From: Chitinophaga sp.
Lineage (GTDB): Bacteria; Bacteroidota; Bacteroidia; Chitinophagales; Chitinophagaceae
Direction of reading: 5' to 3'
DNA length: 64,000 nt
Assembly (NCBI RefSeq): GCF_019236475.1
Contig: NZ_JAFAIX010000012.1
Coordinates: 868,001-932,000 of the forward strand
The position numbers were made by a program, and so were the translations under genes. Below are positions 42,360 to 52,097 of this stretch, piece after piece (the stretch's first letter is position 1; each line of letters opens with the position of its first letter). The notes under the pieces were generated by a model. The model searched no databases, was not told the DNA's origin, and worked only from the letters and a program-made list of their open reading frames with translations.

Positions 42360-43628
42360 GTGTATCGTCGTGTTTCCATTCTTTTGCGCAAGCATTTTGT
42401 GAGTGTGCTTATTCTATGCGCTAGTATAGTAATTCCGTTTTCTTCCGTTAAAGCTGCGGATCCAAACGCTGGTAAAGCACTCTTCCAACAAAATTGCGCC
42501 TCTTGTCACAATGTTCACAAACGTGTGACTGGTCCTGCACTTAAAGACGTTGAAAGCAGATGGGCAGATAAGAAATTACTGCACCAATGGATTCGCAACT
42601 CTGCGTCTGTTCTGGCTTCTGGTGATAAATACGCCAACCAGCTCTTCAATGACTACAACAAGACAGCGATGACCGCTTTCCCTGCATTGTCAGAGGCGGA
42701 AATCGACAATATCTTGGCGTACATTAAAGATGAAGGAAGTAAAGAGACTCAACCCAAAGGTGGTGAGCCAGCTCCTGCAGGTGGTGCTGAAAAAGGAAGC
42801 GATAATAGCCTCCTCTTCGGTATTATTACCCTGATCCTGGCTGTTGTTGCCTTGATCTTGATGCAGATCAACAGTAACCTGAACAAGTTAGCAGGTGACA
42901 AAGAAGGCGTAGCTACTCCTGAACCAGTTCCTTTCTACAAAAACAAAGCTTACATCGCGCTGGGTATCCTGGTGTTGTTCATGGTAGGTGGTTACTTCAC
43001 CATTAACGGTGCTATTAACCTGGGTCGTCAAAAAGACTACATGCCTGAGCAGCCAATCTTCTACAGCCACAAGGTGCATGCTGGTATCAACCAGATCAAC
43101 TGCTTGTACTGCCATGCTGGTGCTGAGAAATCCAAACACGCGATGATTCCTTCTGAGAACATCTGTATGAACTGCCACAAGGCAATCAACTCTTACAGTG
43201 GTCCTGAGCTGTTTACAGCAGAAGGTAAAAAAGTTGATGGAACTGCAGAAATCCACAAATTATACGATTACGTTGGCTGGGACCCTGAGGCGGCTAAATA
43301 CACCAAACCAGGTCGTCCAATTGAATGGACTAAAATCCACAATCTGCCTGACCATGTTTACTTCAACCACTCCCAACACGTGGTGGCTGGTAAACAACAG
43401 TGCCAGACCTGCCACGGTGCTATCACTGAAATGGACGAAGTACATCAGTTTGCTGACCTGTCAATGGGTTGGTGCATTAACTGTCACCGTACTACTAAAG
43501 TTCAGTTCGCTGACAACAACTACTACAGCATCTTCGAAAAACTCCACCAGGATATTAAAGATAAGAAGATCGATAGCGTAACCGTTGAAATGGTTGGTGG
43601 TACTGAATGTCAAAAATGTCACTACTAG
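42360..43628 (+). CDS. actA: alternative complex III ActA, multiheme cytochrome c with fused N-terminal c-type domain
   Basis: This 422-residue protein has a signal sequence, a monoheme cytochrome c domain (CASCH at 46-50), a membrane helix around 150-170, a second helix, and then five CxxCH sites (CLYCH, CMNCH, CQTCH, CINCH, CQKCH). It therefore has six heme sites in all. ActA is usually described as a pentaheme protein, so the sixth site comes from the fused N-terminal domain. The start is GTG at 42360, directly after an in-frame TAG at 42354 and GCT; an in-frame TTG at 42384 is an alternative. It passes electrons from the quinol-oxidising ActB/ActC module. It heads a long operon with all act and cox genes. 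Confidence 0.9.
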   Translation: MYRRVSILLRKHFVSVLILCASIVIPFSSVKAADPNAGKALFQQNCASCHNVHKRVTGPALKDVESRWADKKLLHQWIRNSASVLASGDKYANQLFNDYNKTAMTAFPALSEAEIDNILAYIKDEGSKETQPKGGEPAPAGGAEKGSDNSLLFGIITLILAVVALILMQINSNLNKLAGDKEGVATPEPVPFYKNKAYIALGILVLFMVGGYFTINGAINLGRQKDYMPEQPIFYSHKVHAGINQINCLYCHAGAEKSKHAMIPSENICMNCHKAINSYSGPELFTAEGKKVDGTAEIHKLYDYVGWDPEAAKYTKPGRPIEWTKIHNLPDHVYFNHSQHVVAGKQQCQTCHGAITEMDEVHQFADLSMGWCINCHRTTKVQFADNNYYSIFEKLHQDIKDKKIDSVTVEMVGGTECQKCHY

Positions 43629-43700
43629 GAAGGATTTAGAGATTTTTTATCTCGAATCAGAAGATTATCAAATTTTATAAACGTAACTCGTTAATATAAC

Positions 43701-46700
43701 ATGGAGCAAAAAAAGTATTGGAAAGGCTTGGAGGAGTTGCACAATACCGATGCGCATCAGGAGATTGTGAAGAACGAATTCAGTGAAGAACTGCCGTTTG
43801 AGAGTGAGGGCCTGTTGAATGCTAAAACCCCGCGCAGGGACTTCCTGAAGTACCTGGGGTTCACCACTGCTGCTGCTACTATTGCCGCTAGCTGTGAAAC
43901 ACCGATCAAAAAAGCTATACCTTATGTGAACAAACCAGAAGAAATCACTCCTGGTGTAGCTAACTACTATGCTTCTTCTTACACAATTGATGGTGAGTAC
44001 CTCCCACTGCTGGTTAAAACCCGCGAAGGTCGTCCTATCAAAATCGAAGGAAATACATCTTCTACCATCACCCAAGGTGCTACCACTGCGAAAGCACAAG
44101 GTGCTGTACTGAGCCTGTATGATACAGCTCGTCTGCGCTTCCCTACTATCGGTGGTAACGAAACTACTTGGGCTGAACTGGATAAACAAGTAACTGCAGC
44201 CCTCGGTGGCGCTCCTGTTGTAGTTCTCAGCTCTACCCTGCTGAGCCCTACCACTAAAAAAGTAATCGGTGAGTTCCTGGCGAAATATCCAGGTTCCCGT
44301 CACGTAGTTTACGATGCAGTTTCTTACGCTGGTATCCTGGGTGCAAACGAAGCTTCTTACGGTAAAAGAGTAATCCCTAGCTACCATTTCGAAAATGCGA
44401 AAACGGTAGTGAGCTTGGGTGCTGATTTCCTGGGAACTTGGTTAAACCCTGCTGAATACGCAAAACAATTCTCTGCTACCCGTAAGATCAATGCTAAGAA
44501 TCCTGAAATGTCCAAACATTTCGCATTCGAAAGCATTATGAGCCTGACCGGCGCTAACGCAGATGAAAGATATACACACAAACCATCAGAAGCTGGTGCT
44601 GTTGCCCTGGCCCTGTTGGCGGCTGTAGGTGGTAGCGTAACCGCTCCTACCCTGGATCCTAAAGTTGCTGAAGGCATTAAGAAAGCCGCAGCTTCCCTGA
44701 AAGCCAATGCTGGTAAAGCACTGGTTGTTTCTGGTTCCAACGACGTAAACGTACAGATCATCGTTAACGCGATCAACAATGCAATCGGCGCTAACGGTAC
44801 TACCATCGACCTCGCTAACCCTAGCAACTACCGTCAAGGTAACGATGCGGATATGGCGAAACTGGTAAGCGACATGAACGCAGGCGCCATTGGCACCCTG
44901 ATCGTTTATGGCGCTAACCCTGCTTACGATTACGTTGATGCAGCTAAATTCACCGAAGGTCTGAAGAAAGTAAAAACTACTATCTCCTTCAACGACCGCG
45001 TAGATGAAACTACCGAACTCTGCAAATTCGCTGCTCCTGATCATCACTTCCTGGAAAGCTGGAACGATGCGGAAGCTAGAACCGGTTATTTCAGCTTTGT
45101 TCAGCCTACTATCAGCCCGCTGTTCAAAACACGTGCTGCACAGGATTCCTTCCTGACTTGGACTGGCAACACCACTCCTTGGGTAGATTACCTGAAAGCT
45201 GCTTGGGTTGCTAAACTCGGTGGCATTGAAGCTTGGGATAAAGCCCTGCAAGACGGTATCGTAGAACCAGCTACTGCTCCAGCAATGGGCGGTGCTTCCT
45301 TCTCTGGTAATGTTGCCGACGCTGCTGGTAAAATCAACAGCGCGAAAAAAGGTGGTAAACTGGAACTCGTACTGTACGAAAAAGTTGCTATCGGTAACGG
45401 TAGACTAGCGAACAACCCATGGTTACAGGAAATGCCGGACCCAATCACCCGCGCAACCTGGGATAACTACGCTTGTATCTCCAATACACTCGCTAAAACC
45501 TTCTCTACTCAGTTGGGTGATGATTACGAAATCCACACTGAAAAGAAAGTTCTGAAAATAAAAGCAAACGGTAAAGAAGTGGTATTGCCACTGCTGATCG
45601 TTCCTGGTATCCACCCAGAAGTAATTGCCATCGCTGTTGGTTACGGCCGTAGCGAAAAAACAGGTAAAGCTGCTGGCGGTATCGGTAAAAACGCTTACAT
45701 CTTCTCCAGCTTCAACGGTACTACTGTTGACTACTTCGCTCCTGAAGCAACAGTAGAAGCTACAGGCGCAAACTACCCTGTTGCACTGACCCAAACGCAC
45801 AACAGCTACGAAGGTCGTCCTATCATCAAGGAAACCACACTGGAAGAATTCAAACAGAATCCTAAAGAAGTAAATAAAGACAGGGAAGAACTGCTGAAAT
45901 TCGGTAAGGATTTCCGTAAAGACGCTACCCTGTACGGTAACTTTAGCTACCCTGGTATCAAATGGGGTATGTCCATCGACCTGAACACTTGCTTCGGTTG
46001 CGGTGCATGTACGATCGCTTGTCAGGCAGAAAACAACGTTTCTGTTGTAGGTAAAGAAGAAGTGGCGAAAGCGCACGAAATGCACTGGATCCGCATCGAC
46101 CGTTACTTCAGCGGTGATGAAAATAATCCGGAAGTAGTGTTCCAACCAATGCTGTGTCAGCATTGCGATAACGCTCCTTGCGAAAACGTTTGCCCTGTAG
46201 GTGCAACCAACCATAGCTCTGAAGGTATTAACCAGATGGCTTACAACCGTTGTATCGGTACCCGTTATTGCGCTAACAACTGTCCTTATAAAGTTCGTCG
46301 CCTCAACTGGAGAGACTGGAACGGTGCGGACAGCTTCGAAAATAACCTGTACGATGTAGCTGATATGAACGATAACCTGACCCGCATGGTACTGAACCCA
46401 GATGTAGTGGTTCGTAGCCGTGGTGTGATGGAAAAATGTTCTTTCTGCGTACAACGTCTGCAGGATGCTAAACTGACTGCTAAGAAAGCCGGCCGTCCAA
46501 TGAAAGATGGTGAAGCTAAAACTGCATGTCAGCAGGCTTGCGCTGCCGATGCAATCGTATTCGGTAACGTTAACGATAAAGAAAGCGCTATCTACAAGAT
46601 CCGTAACGAGGAACAGACAGAGAGAATGTACTATGTGCTGGAAGAAACCCACACATTACCTTCTATCAACTACCTGGCTAAGATCAGAAACAAGGACGCA

Positions 46701-46754
46701 GCTCCTAAAGCAGAAAAAGAATCTGCTCACAAGGAAGAAGCGCACCACGCGTAA
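43701..46754 (+). CDS. actB: alternative complex III ActB, molybdopterin-oxidoreductase-like iron-sulfur subunit
   Basis: This 1017-residue protein begins with a short leader and a Tat-like twin-arginine motif, TPRRDFLKYLGFTTAAATIAASC. A large molybdopterin-oxidoreductase-like domain follows (about 55-730), and then a four-cluster ferredoxin domain with CFGCGACTIACQ, CQHCDNAPCENVCP, CIGTRYCANNCPYK and CSFCVQRLQDAK...CQQACAADA. In known ACIII structures ActB carries Fe-S clusters but no molybdopterin cofactor. It takes part in electron transfer from quinol to the cytochromes. It lies 72 nt after actA and 112 nt before actC. Confidence 0.95.
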   Translation: MEQKKYWKGLEELHNTDAHQEIVKNEFSEELPFESEGLLNAKTPRRDFLKYLGFTTAAATIAASCETPIKKAIPYVNKPEEITPGVANYYASSYTIDGEYLPLLVKTREGRPIKIEGNTSSTITQGATTAKAQGAVLSLYDTARLRFPTIGGNETTWAELDKQVTAALGGAPVVVLSSTLLSPTTKKVIGEFLAKYPGSRHVVYDAVSYAGILGANEASYGKRVIPSYHFENAKTVVSLGADFLGTWLNPAEYAKQFSATRKINAKNPEMSKHFAFESIMSLTGANADERYTHKPSEAGAVALALLAAVGGSVTAPTLDPKVAEGIKKAAASLKANAGKALVVSGSNDVNVQIIVNAINNAIGANGTTIDLANPSNYRQGNDADMAKLVSDMNAGAIGTLIVYGANPAYDYVDAAKFTEGLKKVKTTISFNDRVDETTELCKFAAPDHHFLESWNDAEARTGYFSFVQPTISPLFKTRAAQDSFLTWTGNTTPWVDYLKAAWVAKLGGIEAWDKALQDGIVEPATAPAMGGASFSGNVADAAGKINSAKKGGKLELVLYEKVAIGNGRLANNPWLQEMPDPITRATWDNYACISNTLAKTFSTQLGDDYEIHTEKKVLKIKANGKEVVLPLLIVPGIHPEVIAIAVGYGRSEKTGKAAGGIGKNAYIFSSFNGTTVDYFAPEATVEATGANYPVALTQTHNSYEGRPIIKETTLEEFKQNPKEVNKDREELLKFGKDFRKDATLYGNFSYPGIKWGMSIDLNTCFGCGACTIACQAENNVSVVGKEEVAKAHEMHWIRIDRYFSGDENNPEVVFQPMLCQHCDNAPCENVCPVGATNHSSEGINQMAYNRCIGTRYCANNCPYKVRRLNWRDWNGADSFENNLYDVADMNDNLTRMVLNPDVVVRSRGVMEKCSFCVQRLQDAKLTAKKAGRPMKDGEAKTACQQACAADAIVFGNVNDKESAIYKIRNEEQTERMYYVLEETHTLPSINYLAKIRNKDAAPKAEKESAHKEEAHHA

Positions 46755-46827
46755 GATCTTGACGGGAAATCGTTAAGAGAAAAAGATAAGAAAGTTACAG
46801 AATCTGAGATCATAACAAAAGACAAGG

Positions 46828-46863
46828 GCTAGTAGCTAGAAGCTAGCAGCTAAAAGCTTATAG
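46828..46863 (+). repeat. AAGCTAG-type short repeat between actB and actC
   Basis: The stretch is built from imperfect units of AGCTAG/AAGC (TAGTAGCTAG, AAGCTAGCAGCT, AAAAGCTTATAG). It is AGCT-rich and locally self-complementary. Similar AAGCTAG strings are, as I recall, dispersed in some Bacteroidota genomes, but I cannot check that here. Confidence 0.55.
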
Positions 46864-46866
46864 AAT

Positions 46867-48303
46867 ATGCATTTAAAATACGAATCCACACTGAGAGAAC
46901 CTTTAGTAGACGGGGTTAAGGATTATCACCAGGTAACGGAAGATATCATTAGTCCCATCGAGGCTAAGCCTGGAAAATTGTGGTATGTAGGCTTTTTTAT
47001 ATCACTTGCACTGTTGGGCTTCGGCGCATTTTCAGTGTTTTGGCAGATCTACTTCGGGGTCGGTGTATGGAATCTGAATAAAACCATCGGTTGGGGTTGG
47101 GATATCACCAACTTCGTATGGTGGGTAGGTATCGGTCACGCCGGTACCCTGATTTCCGCGATCCTCTTGCTGTTCCGTCAGGGATGGCGTACTGGGGTAA
47201 ACCGTGCAGCAGAAGCGATGACCATCTTCGCGGTAATGTGTGCCGGCCAGTTCCCAATCATTCACATGGGTCGTGTATGGATGGCGTTCTTCATCCTGCC
47301 TTATCCTAACACCCGCGGTCCGGTATGGGTTAACTTTAACTCCCCGCTCCTCTGGGACGTATTCGCGATCTCCACTTACTTCACCGTTTCCCTGTTGTTC
47401 TGGTACTCTGGTCTGTTGCCAGATTTCGCTACCATCCGCGACAGAGCTAAAACGAAACTGCGTAAGTTATTATATGGTGTAGCTTCTTTCGGCTGGACTG
47501 GTTCTACCAAACACTGGCAACGTCATGAAGCACTGTCACTGGTACTGGCGGGTTTATCTACTCCACTGGTACTCTCCGTACACACCATCGTATCTTTTGA
47601 CTTCGCGACATCTGTAATCCCTGGTTGGCATACTACCATCTTCCCTCCTTACTTCGTGGCGGGTGCGATCTTCTCCGGATTCGCGATGGTAAATACACTG
47701 CTGATCATTACTCGTAAAATTCTGAACCTGGAAGAATACATTACCGTTGGACACATGGAAGCCATGAACAAGGTAATCGTACTGACCGGTTCCGTAGTAG
47801 GTTGTGCTTACCTGACCGAGCTGTTCATGGCTTGGTACGGTGCTAACCCATATGAGTTCGATACATTCTTCAAATACCGTGCAGCAGGTCCTCTGGGCTG
47901 GTCTTACTGGATCATGATGACATGTAACGTAATCTCTCCGCAGATATTCTGGTTCCGCAAAATGAGAAGAAGCGTAGCTGTGACATTCTTCATGTCCATC
48001 ATCGTTAACATCGGTATGTGGTTCGAGCGTTTCGTAATTATCTGTACTTCTCTGTATCGTGACTACCTCCCATCCAGTTGGTCTTACTATCGTCCATCCT
48101 GGCCAGAAGTTGGTTTCTACATGGGTACCTTCGGTCTGTTCTTCACTTGCTATTTCCTGTTCGCTAAATACTTCCCAGTAATCGCGGTAGCTGAGATCAA
48201 GTCTATTCTGAAAACTTCCGGTGAGAACTTTAAAGAGAAAATGGAAGTGTACGAAGAACAACCAGATGAGAAATTTGCTCACGACGTAGCGCACGCACAC
48301 TAA
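46867..48303 (+). CDS. actC: alternative complex III ActC, NrfD-like quinol-oxidising membrane subunit
   Basis: This 478-residue membrane protein of the NrfD/PsrC family has about ten helices. Family segments include NKTIGWGWDITNFVWWVGIGHAGTLISAILLLFRQGWRTGVNRAAEAMT, WHTTIFPPYFVAGAIFSGFAMVNTLLII and WFERFVIICTSLYRDYLPSSW. In ACIII, ActC holds a quinol-binding site. It lies in the inner membrane between ActB and ActD, and the operon order actA-B-C-D-E-F is the standard one. ActF is the second NrfD-type subunit. A short repeat lies just before it. Confidence 0.96.
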   Translation: MHLKYESTLREPLVDGVKDYHQVTEDIISPIEAKPGKLWYVGFFISLALLGFGAFSVFWQIYFGVGVWNLNKTIGWGWDITNFVWWVGIGHAGTLISAILLLFRQGWRTGVNRAAEAMTIFAVMCAGQFPIIHMGRVWMAFFILPYPNTRGPVWVNFNSPLLWDVFAISTYFTVSLLFWYSGLLPDFATIRDRAKTKLRKLLYGVASFGWTGSTKHWQRHEALSLVLAGLSTPLVLSVHTIVSFDFATSVIPGWHTTIFPPYFVAGAIFSGFAMVNTLLIITRKILNLEEYITVGHMEAMNKVIVLTGSVVGCAYLTELFMAWYGANPYEFDTFFKYRAAGPLGWSYWIMMTCNVISPQIFWFRKMRRSVAVTFFMSIIVNIGMWFERFVIICTSLYRDYLPSSWSYYRPSWPEVGFYMGTFGLFFTCYFLFAKYFPVIAVAEIKSILKTSGENFKEKMEVYEEQPDEKFAHDVAHAH

Positions 48304-48348
48304 TAGACGAAACAGAATTAATTAATTGGACTTTGAATTTTTAAATAT

Positions 48349-48942
48349 ATGGCTGTTAAAAATTTTGTTGTAGGGTTGTTTGACGATGAGGCAGTGTTGT
48401 TCCCGGCGGTAAAGAAAGTACGTACAGCTGGTTACAAATTACACGATGTGTACACTCCTTTCCCTATCCATGGTCTTGACCATGCGATGGGCCTGAGAGA
48501 AACCAGCCTGCACACAGCCGGTTTTATTTACGGTATTACCGGTACTACTACGGCATTATCTTTCATGAGCTGGGTATTTAATGTGGATTGGCCGCTGAAC
48601 ATCGGTGGTAAACCTCATTTCCCGTTACCAGCTTTCATTCCTATCACTTTTGAGTTAACAGTACTCTTTGCTGCGGTAGGTATGGTGATGACTTTCTGCT
48701 ACCTGTGCCAGTTAATGCCAGGCGTTAAGAAGCACATCTTCCACCAAAGACAAACGGATGATAAGTTTGTAATGGTGATCGAACTGACTGATAAAACCAA
48801 TGCACAAGAAGTGAAAAACTTCCTTCAGGCAAATGGTGCTCACGATATCGAAGAGCAACAGGCAGAAGCCGGATGGTGGTTCGGCAGATTCGATAAGGAT
48901 GACGAACCTTATCTCCGTAAGGTTAAAACGGTAAACGCGTAA
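48349..48942 (+). CDS. actD: alternative complex III ActD, DUF3341 subunit
   Basis: This 197-residue protein is of the DUF3341 (ActD) family, with VVGLFDDEAVLFPAVKKVRTAGYKLHDVYTPFPIHGLDHAMGLRETSL at the N-terminus, two membrane helices (about 60-85 and 95-125) and a cytoplasmic C-terminus (MVIELTDKTNAQEVKNFLQANGAHDIEEQQAEAGWWFGRF). ActD is a structural subunit that contacts the membrane part of ACIII. It is 45 nt after actC and 74 nt before actE, with a hairpin in the second gap. Confidence 0.93.
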   Translation: MAVKNFVVGLFDDEAVLFPAVKKVRTAGYKLHDVYTPFPIHGLDHAMGLRETSLHTAGFIYGITGTTTALSFMSWVFNVDWPLNIGGKPHFPLPAFIPITFELTVLFAAVGMVMTFCYLCQLMPGVKKHIFHQRQTDDKFVMVIELTDKTNAQEVKNFLQANGAHDIEEQQAEAGWWFGRFDKDDEPYLRKVKTVNA

Positions 48943-48965
48943 TTAAAAACAGCAAAAATCGACAG

Positions 48966-49001
48966 TGGTAGCTGCTACTGTGAAAACAATAACAGCTACC
49001 A
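48966..49001 (+). other. RNA hairpin between actD and actE
   Basis: TGGTAGCTG (48966-48974) and CAGCTACCA (48993-49001) are perfect 9-nt arms with an 18-nt loop. It is followed by GTTAAATAAATTC and has no T-tract. It may stabilise or punctuate the operon transcript. Confidence 0.5.
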
Positions 49002-49016
49002 GTTAAATAAATTCTG

Positions 49017-49625
49017 ATGAAAAGGACTTCCAACATATTGATTGTAGCCGCATTGGCAACTGGAGCTTTCCTGACAGCATGTAACAGAGGGGAAAACAAC
49101 AGAAAGCCAGGCAGGATTTATATGCCAGACATGTATGAATCCCGTGCGTATGAATTTTACAGTGCTCGTTTGTCAGGTTTGAAACCAGTGGAAGGAACAG
49201 TAAAAAGAGGTGAAGTATTACCATACCACCTGAAAGAATCAGATACTGCTCTGGCTAATCTGGTAAAAAATCCGCTGACTATCACAGCAGCAGATCTGCA
49301 TGAAGGTGAACGCTTATTCAACATTTACTGCGGTATTTGCCACGGTACTGCTATGGATGGTAACGGCCCACTGTATAAAGGTGGTAACGGTCCTTACCCT
49401 GCAGCACCAGCTAACCTGGCATCCGGTCCTAAAGCAGCTTACTCCGAAGGTCGTCTCTTCCATGTGATGACTTACGGTTACAACGCAATGGGTAGCTACG
49501 CCAGCCAACTGGACAGAGAACAGCGCTGGAAGATAGCAGCTTATATCAAAAGCAAGAACGCTCCATCCACTGCACCAGCAGTTGCTGCAGCCGCTCCTGC
49601 TAAAGATAGCGCAGCCGCTAAATAA
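49017..49625 (+). CDS. actE: alternative complex III ActE, monoheme cytochrome c lipoprotein
   Basis: This 202-residue protein has a lipoprotein signal peptide (ILIVAALATGAFLTACNRG) and a single c-type heme site CGICH in LFNIYCGICHGTAMDGNGPLYKGGNGP. The methionine ligand is probably in YGYNAMGSYASQL. ActE passes electrons on towards cytochrome oxidase or a soluble carrier. The C-terminal segment (about 25 residues) is Ala/Pro-rich and likely disordered. It follows actD by 74 nt and precedes actF by 47 nt. The product is lipid-anchored on the periplasmic side. Confidence 0.93.
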   Translation: MKRTSNILIVAALATGAFLTACNRGENNRKPGRIYMPDMYESRAYEFYSARLSGLKPVEGTVKRGEVLPYHLKESDTALANLVKNPLTITAADLHEGERLFNIYCGICHGTAMDGNGPLYKGGNGPYPAAPANLASGPKAAYSEGRLFHVMTYGYNAMGSYASQLDREQRWKIAAYIKSKNAPSTAPAVAAAAPAKDSAAAK

Positions 49626-49672
49626 GAATGAGAGTTAAACTGAATTTCAAACAAGTATTTTAATATACGATA

Positions 49673-50878
49673 ATGAAAGACCAATTTGTAGTTCCAGCAA
49701 GATTAAAAAAGACCAGCTTCGTTTTGATGGGCGTGGGCTTGCTGACTTTATTGATCGGATTATTTGCGTTCAAAAATGAGAACGCGACACGTTTCTGGGC
49801 AGGCCTGTTGCAAAATAGCAGCTTCTTTTTGCTGATTACATTAGCCAGCACCTTCTTTATTGCTGCTACAACCCTGGCACATGGTGGTTGGCAGATTGCA
49901 TTCCGCCGTGTTCCTGAAGCGATCTCCATGGCAGTTCCTGTTCTTGCAGGAATCCTGTTCCTGGTAGTGATGATCCTGGTTTTTGGTGGTAAAGATGATA
50001 TCTACCACTGGGTAAACCTCCATCACGTTCACGAGGATCCGGTTCTTACCTGGAAAGCACCTTTCCTGAACAAATCATTCTTCACCATCGCTACCGTTCT
50101 GACACTGGGTCTGTGGATTTTCTTTACCATCAAACTCCGTAACATGTCTAAGGAAGAAGATGGTTGGGATCTGAAACCTGAAACCGGTAAAAAAATCATT
50201 TGGAGAAATACTGTAGTAGCAGGTGGATTCCTGGCAATATTTACCCTCAGCGTTGGTTCTACCACTCCTTGGATGTGGTTGATGAGCATCGATGCACATT
50301 GGTTCTCTACCATGTATTCCTGGTATACTTTCGCTAGCACCTGGGTTTCTGGCCTCGCGCTGATTTCCCTGTTCGTGGTTTACCTGAAAAAAAATGGTTA
50401 CCTGCCTTACGTAACTGAAGAACATCTGCATGACCTCGGTAAATTCTTGTTTGCATTCAGCATCTTCTGGACTTACCTCTGGTTCTCTCAATATATGCTG
50501 ATCTGGTACGCTAACATGCCGGAAGAAACCGCTTACTTCCAACCACGTGTTTGGGGTCAATGGCGTCCAATCTTCTTCCTGAACCTGCTGATCAATTTTA
50601 TCACTCCGTTACTGTTCCTGATGAAAAGGGATACAAAACGTAACTATACCGCTGTCGTATTCATTGCCATCGTTATCATCGCGGGTCACTGGCTCGATTT
50701 CTGGCAAATGGTTTACCCAGGTACTGTTAAAGAATTACAGTTCCCTTGGTACGAAATGGGCTTAGGTCTCGGTTTTGTTGGGCTGATTATTTATTTGGTA
50801 TCCATTAATCTGACTAAAGCAGCACTGGTTCCGAAAAATCACCCTTACCTGAAAGAGAGTATTATTCACCACACCTAA
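49673..50878 (+). CDS. actF: alternative complex III ActF, NrfD-like membrane subunit
   Basis: This 401-residue membrane protein has about ten helices and no cofactor motif. It is the second NrfD-like subunit of ACIII; segments such as AHGGWQIAFRRVPEAISMAVPVLAGILF, STTPWMWLMSIDAHWFSTMYSWYTFASTWVSGLALI and GQWRPIFFLNLLINFITPLLFLMKRDTKRN match the family. It lies between actE and coxB, with 47 and 63 nt gaps. The complex it completes oxidises menaquinol and passes electrons to the aa3 oxidase encoded next. Confidence 0.95.
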   Translation: MKDQFVVPARLKKTSFVLMGVGLLTLLIGLFAFKNENATRFWAGLLQNSSFFLLITLASTFFIAATTLAHGGWQIAFRRVPEAISMAVPVLAGILFLVVMILVFGGKDDIYHWVNLHHVHEDPVLTWKAPFLNKSFFTIATVLTLGLWIFFTIKLRNMSKEEDGWDLKPETGKKIIWRNTVVAGGFLAIFTLSVGSTTPWMWLMSIDAHWFSTMYSWYTFASTWVSGLALISLFVVYLKKNGYLPYVTEEHLHDLGKFLFAFSIFWTYLWFSQYMLIWYANMPEETAYFQPRVWGQWRPIFFLNLLINFITPLLFLMKRDTKRNYTAVVFIAIVIIAGHWLDFWQMVYPGTVKELQFPWYEMGLGLGFVGLIIYLVSINLTKAALVPKNHPYLKESIIHHT

Positions 50879-50941
50879 TCAGGTGCGAAAGGAGATCAGA
50901 TAAAAGAAAAGCATTAGATAACTTAATTATTTCATATAGCA

Positions 50942-51982
50942 ATGTCAGGATTTTTAGCAGTCTTAGTTGTTGTTCTCATATTCATAGTCATCTTCCAGAT
51001 TGCGAAGGCGAGCGAATATGTGTCCATATTGAAGGGAGAAAAGAAAGCGCGCCAGCAAAGTAACCGTATCAATGGTTTTCTGCTGATAGCATTCCTGGTG
51101 CTGGGGCTTATAGGAGTGTACTACTGTAACGATTTGCTGAAAGGGAAAATCCTGGGCGAATCTGCCTCCGATCAGGGCGAAGGCGTAGATAAATTGATCT
51201 ACGTTACCCTGCTCATCACCGGTGTCGTGTTTGTAATTACACAGATTCTTCTGTTCTATTTTGCATTCAAATACCAGGAAAAAGAAGGCCGTGAGGCATT
51301 TTATTTCCCGCATAGTAATAAACTCGAAGTTATTTGGACAGTTATCCCGGCTATTGCCCTGACTATCCTCGTAGCTTTCGGTCTGAAACACTGGTTCCAG
51401 TTGACTTCCGACGCTCCTGCTGATGCAGTGATCGTTGAAATTACTGGTAAACAGTTTAACTGGCTGATCCGTTACCCAGGTAAAGATGGCCAGCTCGGTC
51501 GCCGCAGCTTTCAACTGATTGATCCTGCTGCTTCCAATGAGCTGGGTGTTGACTGGAACGATCCGCTGAGTAAAGACGACTTCCAGGCGACTGAAGTACA
51601 CCTGGTAGTAGGTAAACCAGTAAAATTTGTAATCGGTTCCCGCGATGTTATCCACGACGTTGGTCTGCCTCAGTTCCGCCTGAAAATGGATGCGGTTCCT
51701 GGTATTCCAACCACACTCTGGTTCACTCCTAAATTCACTACTAAACAAATGAAGGAGAAAACTGGCAACCCTGATTTCACTTACGAAATCTCTTGCGATC
51801 AGATGTGCGGTTCCGGTCACTACTCCATGAGAGGCGTTATCGTGGTAGAAACACAGGAAGAATATAATGCATGGGTAGCTAAACAGCCTACTCAATACAG
51901 CCTGGCTCACCCAGCAGCAGCGCCTGCTGAAGCACCTAAGGCTGATAGTGCACAAAAAACTGTGGCTGCCAATACCAAGTAA
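50942..51982 (+). CDS. coxB: cytochrome c oxidase subunit II
   Basis: This 346-residue protein has an extra N-terminal helix (LAVLVVVLIFIVIFQIA) and two or three more before the cupredoxin domain. The CuA site is complete: CDQMCGSGHYSMRG (two Cys, His, Met), with the first His in VIHDVGLPQFRLKMDAVPG. The C-terminus is Ala/Pro-rich, with no fused cytochrome c domain. It receives electrons from the ACIII cytochromes. The extra helices are common in Bacteroidota. It precedes ctaD by 115 nt in the operon. Confidence 0.95.
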   Translation: MSGFLAVLVVVLIFIVIFQIAKASEYVSILKGEKKARQQSNRINGFLLIAFLVLGLIGVYYCNDLLKGKILGESASDQGEGVDKLIYVTLLITGVVFVITQILLFYFAFKYQEKEGREAFYFPHSNKLEVIWTVIPAIALTILVAFGLKHWFQLTSDAPADAVIVEITGKQFNWLIRYPGKDGQLGRRSFQLIDPAASNELGVDWNDPLSKDDFQATEVHLVVGKPVKFVIGSRDVIHDVGLPQFRLKMDAVPGIPTTLWFTPKFTTKQMKEKTGNPDFTYEISCDQMCGSGHYSMRGVIVVETQEEYNAWVAKQPTQYSLAHPAAAPAEAPKADSAQKTVAANTK

Positions 51983-52097
51983 GCCTTAATTTTGTGAAGA
52001 AGAAATATTGACGGAGTCCAATTAATAACATAAAAAAATAAAACCAACACACGAAGAAACTTCCCGGGTGTTAGTTTATAAATAAACCGAACCGATT

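Noticed and set aside
45423..46652. 409-residue minus-strand frame opposite actB
   Set aside because: It is rich in Phe, His, Val and Thr and has no motif. The plus strand has four clear Fe-S cluster motifs in the same stretch.
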